Assembly: GCA_030044045.1 (NCBI GenBank)
Contig: JASHWO010000205.1
Span: 1-23,286 of the forward strand
Length of the DNA: 23,286 nt
DNA from: Acidimicrobiales bacterium
GTDB taxonomy: Bacteria > Actinomycetota > Acidimicrobiia > Acidimicrobiales > RAAP-2
Reading direction: 5' to 3'
The notes beneath the pieces are model-generated. The model was given only the letters and a program-made list of their open reading frames with translations. It had not been told where the DNA came from and searched no databases. The position numbers were made by a program, and so were the translations under genes. Positions 16,318-22,889 of the stretch are shown one piece after another. Numbering within the stretch: the first letter of the stretch is position 1; every line of letters starts with the position of its first letter.

Positions 16318-16893
16318 GTGGACCTCTACGTCACCTTGGCGTGCTTCCCTGTCATCTTCTTGGGCGAGCTGCCGGACAAGACCATGTTCGCCAACCTCGT
16401 CATGGCGACCAAGGGCCGGCCCCTCCAGGTCTGGCTCGGTGCGGCCGGGGCCTTCGTGGTCCACGTGGCGATCGCCGTCACCGTTGGCGTGGTCCTCTTC
16501 CACGTCCTGCCCCACCAGGCCGTCGACGGCGTGGTGGCCGGCCTGTTCCTCTTCGGCGCGGCCTACGCCTGGTGGGAGAGCACCAAGGGCGACGAGGAGG
16601 TCCCCGAGCGGGCGGTCTCCGGGCACGGCGTGGTGCTCACCGCCTTCGTCGTGATCTTCCTGGCGGAATGGGGCGACCTCACCCAGATCCTGACCGCCAA
16701 CCTGGCCGCCAAGTACCACGCCCCGCTCTCGGTCGCCGTCGGCTCGGTGGCCGCCCTGTGGTGCGTTGCCGCCATTGCCGTGCTGGGTGGCAAGACTCTC
16801 CTGCGCTACGTGCGGGTGACCACCATCCGCCGGCTCACCGCGGTGGTCCTGGTCGTCTTGGCCGGCTACAGCGCCTGGTCGGCCGCCCACTGA
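16318..16893 (+). CDS. TMEM165/GDT1-family (UPF0016) divalent cation transporter, likely Mn2+ exporter
   Basis: The 191-aa inner-membrane protein has about six hydrophobic segments in two homologous halves. Each half carries the family motif: ELPDKT (17-22; the usual Gly is Pro) and EWGDLT (117-122). The acidic residues of these motifs form the cation pathway in the family, whose bacterial members move Mn2+ or Ca2+. The Mn riboswitch upstream makes Mn2+ export the best call. GTG 16318 is the start: aaagg/ggag lies just upstream and the first membrane segment then begins at once. An in-frame ATG at 16261 lies inside the riboswitch-to-gene leader and is less likely. Confidence 0.92.
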   Translation: MDLYVTLACFPVIFLGELPDKTMFANLVMATKGRPLQVWLGAAGAFVVHVAIAVTVGVVLFHVLPHQAVDGVVAGLFLFGAAYAWWESTKGDEEVPERAVSGHGVVLTAFVVIFLAEWGDLTQILTANLAAKYHAPLSVAVGSVAALWCVAAIAVLGGKTLLRYVRVTTIRRLTAVVLVVLAGYSAWSAAH

Positions 16894-16923
16894 GCCACGG
16901 TGCCGGCCCCGCTGGATGTCTAC

Positions 16924-17397
16924 TCATCCGGGTTGTTCTTCGACGACCGGCGATCGCCGAGCCGCCGGCGTCGCCAGCCCGTGGGCTTGGTGAGCCGGGG
17001 CGAGCCCTTCTGCCACCGCGGGAATGTCGAGATGGAGGCGAGCCAGCTCTTCGACGTGGAGGGCGGAGAGGTCCTCCAGTCGCTTGGCGCCGGTCGAGGT
17101 GATCTGGAGGCGCACGACCCGTCGATCGTCGTCGGCCCTGGTCCTCGTGACCAAGCCAGCTGCTTCGGCCCGGTCCACGAGGCCGACCACGCTGTGATGC
17201 TGGAGGAGTAGGTAGTCGGCCACCTCGCCGATCGTGGGACCGTCCGGATGGCGGTGGCCGCGGAGGGCCAGCAGGAGCTGGTGCTGGGCCGGAGTCAAGC
17301 CGGCGGCCTGGGCTTGCTGCGCGCTCCAGCGCTCGAACCGGCGAAGGGCGGTGCGGAGCAGCAGGAGCCGGGTGTACACGTCGTCTGGCACGCTCAC
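16924..17397 (-). CDS. MarR-family transcriptional regulator
   Basis: The 157-aa winged-helix repressor has the typical order: dimerisation helix YTRLLLLRTALRRFERW, AGLTPAQHQLLLALRG, recognition region TIGEVADYLLLQHHSVVGLV and wing RTRADDDRRVVRLQIT, then STGAKRLEDL. There are no cysteines, so thiol redox sensing is unlikely. Its ligand is unknown. GTG 17397 is preceded by TATCGT at seven bases. It converges on the Mn transporter and diverges from the CLC gene, so the 124-base intergenic region is the natural place for its operator and the CLC gene a candidate target. Confidence 0.92.
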   Translation of the reverse strand: MSVPDDVYTRLLLLRTALRRFERWSAQQAQAAGLTPAQHQLLLALRGHRHPDGPTIGEVADYLLLQHHSVVGLVDRAEAAGLVTRTRADDDRRVVRLQITSTGAKRLEDLSALHVEELARLHLDIPAVAEGLAPAHQAHGLATPAARRSPVVEEQPG

Positions 17398-17404
17398 TCC
17401 CTAC

Positions 17405-17410
17405 ACGATA
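17405..17410 (-). promoter_or_regulatory. -10 box of marR-family gene (leaderless)
   Basis: On the minus strand TATCGT is followed by seven bases and GTG 17397. The less GC-rich stretch 17401-17432 also holds ctacacgat and ctacgat as near direct repeats, which might be a MarR operator. Confidence 0.5.
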
Positions 17411-17419
17411 ACATCCTTC

Positions 17420-17425
17420 TACGAT
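17420..17425 (+). promoter_or_regulatory. possible -10 box of the CLC gene
   Basis: TACGAT facing the CLC gene. It would give a leader of roughly 90 bases before ATG 17522. I looked for a fluoride (crcB) riboswitch in that leader and found none. Confidence 0.25.
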
Positions 17426-17521
17426 GCTTTCTGTTCCGACAGGCGGGTGGGGGCCGATCCCGACCCGCGTGCATGCCGGCTGGTGGCAGCGGTGAGGCCG
17501 GCGGACTCGACCGATCCGACC

Positions 17522-19468
17522 ATGCACGACGGGCCGGGCGACCTGACCGCGACGGCGAGCGCAGCCGTCGACGCCCTCAGCGGTACGCCCGCGGAGGCAC
17601 CGCTCGACGCCGGCATCGTCGGCACCGACGTCCGACCGCCCAGCACCTCCGAGCGATCACTGGGCGACTTCACCACCACGCCGTCCGTGCTGGGACTCGT
17701 TCCCCTGGCGGTCCTCATCGGCGCGCTGGGGGCGGGGATCGCGCTGGCGCTCCTCGACATGATCGGGTTCTTCACCAACCTCCTCTACTACCAACGCCTC
17801 TCGGTCACCCTGGTGTCCCCGGCCGCCAACACCCTGGGCGCCCTGGCCCTCGTGATCCCGGTCGGCGGTGGCCTCGTCGTGGGACTGATGGCCCGCTTCG
17901 GGTCCGAGCAGATCCGGGGGCACGGCATCCCCGAGGCCATGGAGCGGATCTTGATCAACGGCAGCCGAGTCCAGCCTCGGCTCGCCGTGTTGAAGCCGAT
18001 CTCGAGCGCCATCAGCATCGGGACCGGCGGCCCCTTCGGTGCCGAGGGGCCGATCATCCTGACCGGCGGGGCGGTCGGCTCGATCGTCGGCCAGCTGTTC
18101 CGCCTGACGGCCGCCCAGCGCCGGGCGCTGTTGGTGGCGGGGGCGGCCGCCGGGATGAGCGCCGTGTTCGGCACCCCGGTGGCGGCCACCCTGTTCGGGG
18201 TGGAGCTGCTCGTCTTCGAATGGCGCCCCCGTTCGATGGTGCTCATCGGCCTGGCCGCGGCGACGGCTGACGGCATCCGGATGGCCATGGCCAGCGCCGG
18301 CCTGGTGACCCCCCAGCCGATCTTTCCGGTGCCGGCGCATGCGGTCCTGGGCGGGGCCGCGCTCCTCGGCGCGGCCGCCATCGGCCTGGCCACCGGGCTG
18401 GCCGCCTGGGTCATGACCCAGGCCGTCTACCGTTGCGAGGACCTGTTCAAGAAGCTGACCGGCCACCTGCACTGGATGTGGTGGCCGTTGATCGGCGGGC
18501 TGATCATCGGTATCGGTGGCCTGATCGATCCCAAGGCACTCGGTGTCGGCTACGACACCATCCACGCCGAGCTGTTGGGACAGCTGGCGGTGGAGGCCCT
18601 GGCGCTGTTGCTGGTCGTGAAGTTGGTCATCTGGGCCGGGGCACTGGGCGGGGGCACCAGCGGGGGCATCCTGGCCCCGATCCTCATGATGGGGGCGGCC
18701 ATCGGGGGGATGCTCGGCCACGTCCTCCCTGGCGCCTCTCCCGGGGTGTTCGCCCTCATCGGCATGGCCGGGTCGTTGGGGGGCGTCACCCGTTCGCCTT
18801 TCACGGCCATCGTGTTCAGCTTCGAACTGACCCACGACCAGAACAGCCTGTTGGCCCTGCTCATCGCCGCCACCATCTCCCACCTCGTCAGCGTGCTCGT
18901 CCTCAAGCGGTCGATCCTGACCGAGAAGGTGGCCCGGCGGGGGTTCCACGTCATGCGGGAGTACGGCGTCGACCCGCTGGAAGCCACCTTCGTGCGGGAG
19001 GTCATGGACGCCGACGTCCATACGGTGGCACCGGACCGACCGCTCGACGATCTCTACCGGGCGTTGCCCGAAGGCTCGCCAGTCCGTCGCCAGCGCCTCT
19101 ATCCGGTCTTCGATCCCGTCGAGGGCCTGGTGGGAGTCCTCCCCTGGTCGGCTGTCCTGACCGGTCGTCACCAGCGCGGCGCCACGGCTGCTGGGGCCAT
19201 GGTGACGGGACCGGCCGTGGCCTACCCCGATGAGATCCTGCGCAACGTCGCCGACCGGATGGTCACCCTCGGTGTGGGCGCCATGCCGGTGGTCGACCGG
19301 GGCGACCCGCACCGGCTCGAAGGGCTGATCACCCAGTTCGACCTGTTCGGCGCCCGCCAGAAGCTGCTCGAAGAGGAGCGGGATGCCCAACGGGTGCTGA
19401 CGGTTCGCTGGATACGCTCCGCCGACGGGCATCCCGAGGATCCGTCGGTCGGCTCACCGCTGCCCTAG
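17522..19468 (+). CDS. CLC-family chloride channel/transporter with C-terminal CBS pair
   Basis: The 648-aa membrane protein has an acidic hydrophilic N-terminus (1-55), a CLC core (about 56-470, ten or more hydrophobic segments) and two CBS domains (about 488-550 and 557-612: VREVMDADVHTVAPDRPLDD and MVTGPAVAYPDEILRN). Selectivity motifs are variants: GHGIP (133-137; consensus GSGIP), GTGGPFGAEGP (167-177; consensus GREGP, gating Glu E175 kept) and GGTSGGILAP (377-386). With E175 it could be a Cl-/H+ exchanger or a gated channel. These motifs are not those of fluoride-specific CLCs. ATG 17522 has no clear ribosome binding site; GTG 17489 is an alternative. Its last 140 bases overlap arsR on the other strand. 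Confidence 0.93.
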   Translation: MHDGPGDLTATASAAVDALSGTPAEAPLDAGIVGTDVRPPSTSERSLGDFTTTPSVLGLVPLAVLIGALGAGIALALLDMIGFFTNLLYYQRLSVTLVSPAANTLGALALVIPVGGGLVVGLMARFGSEQIRGHGIPEAMERILINGSRVQPRLAVLKPISSAISIGTGGPFGAEGPIILTGGAVGSIVGQLFRLTAAQRRALLVAGAAAGMSAVFGTPVAATLFGVELLVFEWRPRSMVLIGLAAATADGIRMAMASAGLVTPQPIFPVPAHAVLGGAALLGAAAIGLATGLAAWVMTQAVYRCEDLFKKLTGHLHWMWWPLIGGLIIGIGGLIDPKALGVGYDTIHAELLGQLAVEALALLLVVKLVIWAGALGGGTSGGILAPILMMGAAIGGMLGHVLPGASPGVFALIGMAGSLGGVTRSPFTAIVFSFELTHDQNSLLALLIAATISHLVSVLVLKRSILTEKVARRGFHVMREYGVDPLEATFVREVMDADVHTVAPDRPLDDLYRALPEGSPVRRQRLYPVFDPVEGLVGVLPWSAVLTGRHQRGATAAGAMVTGPAVAYPDEILRNVADRMVTLGVGAMPVVDRGDPHRLEGLITQFDLFGARQKLLEEERDAQRVLTVRWIRSADGHPEDPSVGSPLP

Positions 19469-19838
19469 ACGACGCGATCGGCTCCCCGCCGAGGGCCGCA
19501 CGGATGCCGGCCAGGCGCTCCCGGTCGGCGTGCCACCACACCCAGCGACCCCGCTTCTCTCCCTCGATCAGGCCGGCCTCGGCCAGCACCTTCGTGTGGT
19601 GGGAGACCGTCGGCTGGCTCTTGCCGAGCGGGCCCTCCAACTCGCAGGAGCACACCTCGGGGCTGGAGGCCACCAACGACAACAGCCGGAGCCGTACCGG
19701 GTCGGCCAGGGCGGCCATCACCTTGGCCAGTGCCGCGGCATCGGCCTCGGAGAGCGGCGCCTCGGTGACCGACGCGCCGCAGGCCGCGGGCTCCGCCGCC
19801 CCGTCGTTCCTGCCCCTCGTCCTGGCTGGCACCGCCAC
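19329..19838 (-). CDS. arsR: ArsR/SmtB-family metalloregulator
   Basis: The repressor has helix ALAKVMAALADPVRLRLLSL, metal-box-like EVCSCEL (C63, C65; compare ELCVCDL of ArsR), recognition helix KSQPTVSHHTKVLAEAGLI and wing GRWVWWHADRERL. A further Cys (C20) is in the N-tail. Two vicinal Cys plus a third fit As(III)/Sb(III) sensing. GTG 19838 is the start, six bases after aggtggagg; ATG 19859 lies within the same box. The protein continues about 50 residues past a normal ArsR end as a basic, Ser/Arg-rich tail encoded antisense to the CBS region of the CLC gene. It is divergent from the aquaporin gene, with an inverted repeat between them. Confidence 0.9.
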   Translation of the reverse strand: MAVPARTRGRNDGAAEPAACGASVTEAPLSEADAAALAKVMAALADPVRLRLLSLVASSPEVCSCELEGPLGKSQPTVSHHTKVLAEAGLIEGEKRGRWVWWHADRERLAGIRAALGGEPIASSRAAVSRPTDPRDARRRSVSSEPSAPVGHPAPLRAASGGRRTGRTG

Positions 19839-19865
19839 GGGAACCCTCCACCTACTCATTGACAG

Positions 19866-19901
19866 TTGTCGATGAGCCTGTCACGATGAAAACATCGACA
19901 A
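19866..19901. promoter_or_regulatory. probable ArsR operator (inverted repeat)
   Basis: TTGTCGATG at 19866-19874 and its exact complement at 19893-19901, 18 bases apart, lie between divergent arsR and the aquaporin gene. The core CGATGAAAACATCG (19884-19897) is a second nested inverted repeat. TGTCGAT-type half sites are in line with ArsR-family operators, and their place would control both transcripts. Confidence 0.6.
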
Positions 19902-19929
19902 GAGTAAATGTTATCAGGAGGCCCCATCT

Positions 19930-19956
19930 GTGTCCCGAGTCCAGCTCGCCGCATGA
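19930..19956 (+). pseudogene. eight-codon leader ORF, possible remnant of the arsI/cadI start
   Basis: An exact aggagg box (19916-19921), the best Shine-Dalgarno in the window, lies 8 bases before GTG 19930. The ORF reads MSRVQLAA and stops at TGA 19954-19956, overlapping the aquaporin ATG (ATGA). MSRVQLA is, from memory, the conserved N-terminus of the ArsI/CadI vicinal-oxygen-chelate proteins (C-As lyases/cadmium-induced proteins) that often follow arsR in actinobacteria. This suggests a deletion removed nearly the whole gene and left its start to couple translation of the channel. A seven-residue match could also be chance, and a simple leader peptide is the alternative. Confidence 0.5.
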
Positions 19957-20831
19957 CCGAGGCGCCGTTGCCCCGCCGCCTGCTGGCGGAGCTGCTGGGC
20001 AGTGCGTTCCTGGCGGCCGTCGTGATCGGGTCGGGGATCGCCGCCCAGCGCCTCTCGCCCGGCAACACCGGGCTGGAGCTGTTCGAGAACGCCGCGGCCA
20101 CCGCGGCGGGGCTGTTCGCCGTCATCCTGATGTTCGGCGGGGTCTCCGGCGCCCACTTCAACCCGGTGGTGTCGTTCGTGGACGCCGCCTTCGGAGGCCT
20201 CTCCTGGCGCGATGCCGCCGCCTACCTGCCGGCCCAGGTGGCCGGGTGCATCGGTGGTGCGGTGGTGGCCAACGTCATGTTCTCCGAGGCCGCCGTCAGC
20301 ATCTCCACGAAGGACCGGGCGAGCGGGGCGCACTTCCTGTCGGAGGTCGTCGCCACGCTGGGCCTGCTGCTGGTGATCTTCGCCCTGGCCCGGACCGATC
20401 GGAGCCGCACGACCCCGGCCGCGGTCGGCGCCTATATCGGGGCCGCCTACTTCTTCACCAGCTCCACCAGTTTCGCCAACCCGGCCATCACCGTCGGGCG
20501 GATGTTCTCGGACACCTTCGCCGGCATCGCCCCTTCGTCGGCCCTGTCGTTCATCGGGGCCGAGGTGGTCGGGGCCGTGGTGGCGGTGGCCACCATCCGG
20601 TTCCTCTACCCCGGCATCACCCCGGACGAGGCGGCCGACGCCGTCTTTCCCTCCCATCACGTCCCGCCCGAGCGGGCAGGCGCCATACCGCTCGACGGCA
20701 TTTCCGCGGTGGCGACCGACCCGGTGGCGACCGACCCCGCGACAGCCGGTCCCACGACCGTCGGCGCCACGACCGTCGCGCCGGCCCGCGCCGAGGTCGG
20801 ACCGAGCGCCTCGCCTTCCGGGGCGGCCTGA
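19953..20831 (+). CDS. aquaporin/MIP-family channel, probably metalloid-permeable (AqpS-like)
   Basis: The 292-aa protein has six hydrophobic segments and two half-helix motifs, GAHFNPVVS (NPV, 70-72) and SFANPAITVGR (NPA, 176-178, with selectivity-filter R183). Residues after about 230 form a hydrophilic Ala/Thr/Pro tail with repeats (VATDPVATDPATAG). MIP channels in ars operons let As(III) or methylated arsenicals leave the cell; the arsR partner and operator support that role, but water or glycerol transport cannot be excluded. ATG 19953 is chosen for its ATGA overlap with the leader ORF. An upstream in-frame ATG at 19908 precedes the ribosome binding site and is less likely. Confidence 0.9.
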   Translation: MTEAPLPRRLLAELLGSAFLAAVVIGSGIAAQRLSPGNTGLELFENAAATAAGLFAVILMFGGVSGAHFNPVVSFVDAAFGGLSWRDAAAYLPAQVAGCIGGAVVANVMFSEAAVSISTKDRASGAHFLSEVVATLGLLLVIFALARTDRSRTTPAAVGAYIGAAYFFTSSTSFANPAITVGRMFSDTFAGIAPSSALSFIGAEVVGAVVAVATIRFLYPGITPDEAADAVFPSHHVPPERAGAIPLDGISAVATDPVATDPATAGPTTVGATTVAPARAEVGPSASPSGAA

Positions 20832-20833
20832 GC

Positions 20834-20877
20834 AGCGCGACGCCCGAGCAGAGCAAGCGCGACGCCCGAGCAGAGCA
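20834..20877 (+). repeat. 22-bp perfect tandem duplication
   Basis: Two identical 22-base units (20834-20855 and 20856-20877, each beginning agcgcgacgcccgag) directly follow the aquaporin stop. A short gcagagca extension leads into the aaaggag ribosome binding site of the next gene. It looks like a replication-slippage duplication. Confidence 0.85.
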
Positions 20878-20898
20878 GCAGAGCAAAGGAGCAACGAC

Positions 20899-22299
20899 AT
20901 GCGACTGGTCGCCGTCGGCGGCAGCGACGCCGGCATCAGCGCCGCCCTGCGGGCCCGGGAGCTGGATCCGGCAGCCGAGGTCACGGTGGTCGTGGCCGAC
21001 CGCTTCCCGAACTTCTCGATCTGCGGCATCCCCTACCACGTGTCGGGCGAGGTGCCCCGCTGGGAGGACCTGGCGCACCGGACCGTCGCCGACCTCGAGG
21101 CCGCCGACATGGAACTGCGGCTCGACACGACGGCTCGCCGGATCCACGTGGCCGACCGCAAGCTGGCGGTCACCGGGCCGGACGGCAGCGAGGAGCTGCT
21201 GGCCTACGACGCCCTGGTGGTGGGCACCGGGGCCGTGCCGGTCCGCCCGCCCATCGGGGGACTCACCGGTGAGGGCGCCCTAGGGCCGGCGGACGGGGTG
21301 CACCTCCTACGGACGATGGGTGACACCTTCGCCGTCATGGCCACCCTGGAGGAGATGGAGGAGGCGGCTCCCCGCAGCGCCCTGATCGTCGGCGCCGGCT
21401 ACATCGGGCTGGAGATGGCAGAGGCCTTCGTGGCCCGCCATCTGGCCGTCACCCAGGTCGAGCAGTTGCCCGAGGTGCTGCCGACCGTCGACCCGGCGTT
21501 GGGTGCTCTGGTCCATGCTGAACTGCGGGATCACGGAGTCGAGGTGCTGACCGGGACCGCCGTCACCCGGATCACCAGGGCGCCGGCCGCTGCCGCCGGC
21601 CGCCTGCGGGTGGAGGGATCGGGGGCGGGCGGCGTCGTGATCCGGGACGTCGACCTGGTGCTGGTGGTGGTCGGCGTGCGCCCGGACACCGAGCTGGCCG
21701 CCTTGGCCGGGGCCACCCTCGGCGTGAAGGGGGCCATCGAGGTGGACCGCCGGATGCGCACCGACCTGCCCGGGGTGTTCGCCGCCGGGGACTGCGCGGT
21801 CACCCGCCACCGCCTGCTCGGCAGCACCTACCTCCCCCTCGGCACCACCGCCCACAAACAGGGCCGGGTGGCCGGCGAGAACGCCGTCGGGGGCAGTCGG
21901 GAGTTCGCTGGCAGCCTCGGCACCCAGGTGGTGAAGGTGTTTGACATGGTGGTCTCGCGCACCGGGCTGCGGGACCACGAGGCGGCGGCCGGCGGCTACG
22001 ACCCGGTGACCGTGGGCCACGAGGCCGACGACCACAAGGCGTACTACCCGGGCAGCGAGCGGATCGCCATGCGCTACACCGGCGACCGCCGGACCGGCCG
22101 GCTGCTCGGCGTCCAGCTGTTCGGGCACCGCTCGGCCGAGGTGGCCAAGCGCGTCGACGTCGCCGCCACCGCCCTGTTCCACCAGATGACGGTCGACGCC
22201 ATGAGCGACCTCGACCTGTCCTACACCCCGCCGTTGGGCAGCCCGTGGGACGCCGTGCAGGCCGGCGCACAGCAGTGGGTCCGGACGGCCGCCCGGTAG
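20899..22299 (+). CDS. FAD-dependent CoA-disulfide reductase / NADH oxidase-type oxidoreductase
   Basis: The 466-aa pyridine-nucleotide-disulfide oxidoreductase has an N-terminal FAD fold (VAVGGSDAGISAALRAREL), single active-site Cys C42 (FSICGIPYHVSG), NAD(P)H fold (ALIVGAGYIGLEMAEAF), FAD motif GVFAAGDCAV and a C-terminal dimerisation domain ending SYTPPLGSPWDAV. Relatives reduce CoA disulfide, polysulfide or O2 with one Cys rather than a CxxC pair. The aaaggag box lies seven bases before ATG 20899. Downstream of arsR and an aquaporin it may provide reducing power for arsenical or thiol metabolism; that role is inferred from context only. Confidence 0.93.
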   Translation: MRLVAVGGSDAGISAALRARELDPAAEVTVVVADRFPNFSICGIPYHVSGEVPRWEDLAHRTVADLEAADMELRLDTTARRIHVADRKLAVTGPDGSEELLAYDALVVGTGAVPVRPPIGGLTGEGALGPADGVHLLRTMGDTFAVMATLEEMEEAAPRSALIVGAGYIGLEMAEAFVARHLAVTQVEQLPEVLPTVDPALGALVHAELRDHGVEVLTGTAVTRITRAPAAAAGRLRVEGSGAGGVVIRDVDLVLVVVGVRPDTELAALAGATLGVKGAIEVDRRMRTDLPGVFAAGDCAVTRHRLLGSTYLPLGTTAHKQGRVAGENAVGGSREFAGSLGTQVVKVFDMVVSRTGLRDHEAAAGGYDPVTVGHEADDHKAYYPGSERIAMRYTGDRRTGRLLGVQLFGHRSAEVAKRVDVAATALFHQMTVDAMSDLDLSYTPPLGSPWDAVQAGAQQWVRTAAR

Positions 22300-22384
22300 G
22301 CGGGGGCCGGTCCTCGCTGCAGGCGCCATGATCGCCGGGCCGGCCGGTCCGCGGTCGGTGACCCACCGCCGCCCCGGGCCGGGG

Positions 22385-22390
22385 CAGAAT
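22385..22390 (+). promoter_or_regulatory. possible -10 box of the rrf2-family gene
   Basis: CAGAAT lies six bases before GTG 22397. It resembles the TANNNT-start pattern seen elsewhere in the window but begins with C. Confidence 0.3.
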
Positions 22391-22396
22391 CGAGTC

Positions 22397-22849
22397 GTGC
22401 ACATCCCGGCAAAGGTGGACTATGGACTTCGGGCACTCCTCTCACTGGCGGCGACCGGTGCCCCGCAGACGGCCGACATGCTCGCCGAGGACCAGGGACT
22501 GCCGCCCCGCTTCCTCGGTGCCATCATGGCCGACCTCCGCCGGGCCGGGCTGGTGGCCAGCCAGCGCGGGGCCGAGGGCGGGTACCGCCTGGCCCGACCG
22601 GCGGCCGAGATCACGGTGGCCGAGGTCATCCGGGCGCTCGACGGCCCGCTGGCCGAGGTGCGGGGCTTCCGGCCGGAGGCCACCAGCTACGAGGGAGCGG
22701 CCACCCACCTCCAGGACGTCTGGGTGGCGGTGCGGGCCAGCCTGCGCCAGGTGCTCGAGCACGTGACCCTGGCCGAGGTGGCCGGGGGCACCCTCCCGAA
22801 AGGGCTGGTGCGCCTCACCGCCGACCCCGACGCCTGGCAGCCGCACTAG
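22397..22849 (+). CDS. Rrf2-family transcriptional regulator without cysteines
   Basis: The 150-aa winged-helix protein has the family start HIPAKVDYGLRALLSLA, recognition region LPPRFLGAIMADLRRAGLV, the wing ASQRGAEGGYRLARPAAEIT and VAEVIRALDGPLA. Family members such as IscR and NsrR bind Fe-S clusters through three Cys in the C-terminal half; this protein has no Cys at all, so it must sense by another route (small molecule or CymR-like partner) or act constitutively. It is followed at about 40 bases by an acyl-CoA synthetase gene, which may be co-transcribed. GTG 22397 is preferred because family similarity begins right there. Confidence 0.92.
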   Translation: MHIPAKVDYGLRALLSLAATGAPQTADMLAEDQGLPPRFLGAIMADLRRAGLVASQRGAEGGYRLARPAAEITVAEVIRALDGPLAEVRGFRPEATSYEGAATHLQDVWVAVRASLRQVLEHVTLAEVAGGTLPKGLVRLTADPDAWQPH

Positions 22850-22889
22850 CACCAGCGAGCGGACCGGCGGAGCGGTAGGCAGCGCAGGG

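Noticed and set aside
17426..17521. Fluoride (crcB) riboswitch ahead of the CLC gene
   Set aside because: The conserved aptamer segments are not present, and the CLC motifs are not of the fluoride type.
22397..22849. Rrf2 protein as regulator of the suf genes
   Set aside because: It lies about 12 kb from the suf arms, on the far side of unrelated genes, and lacks all cluster-binding Cys.
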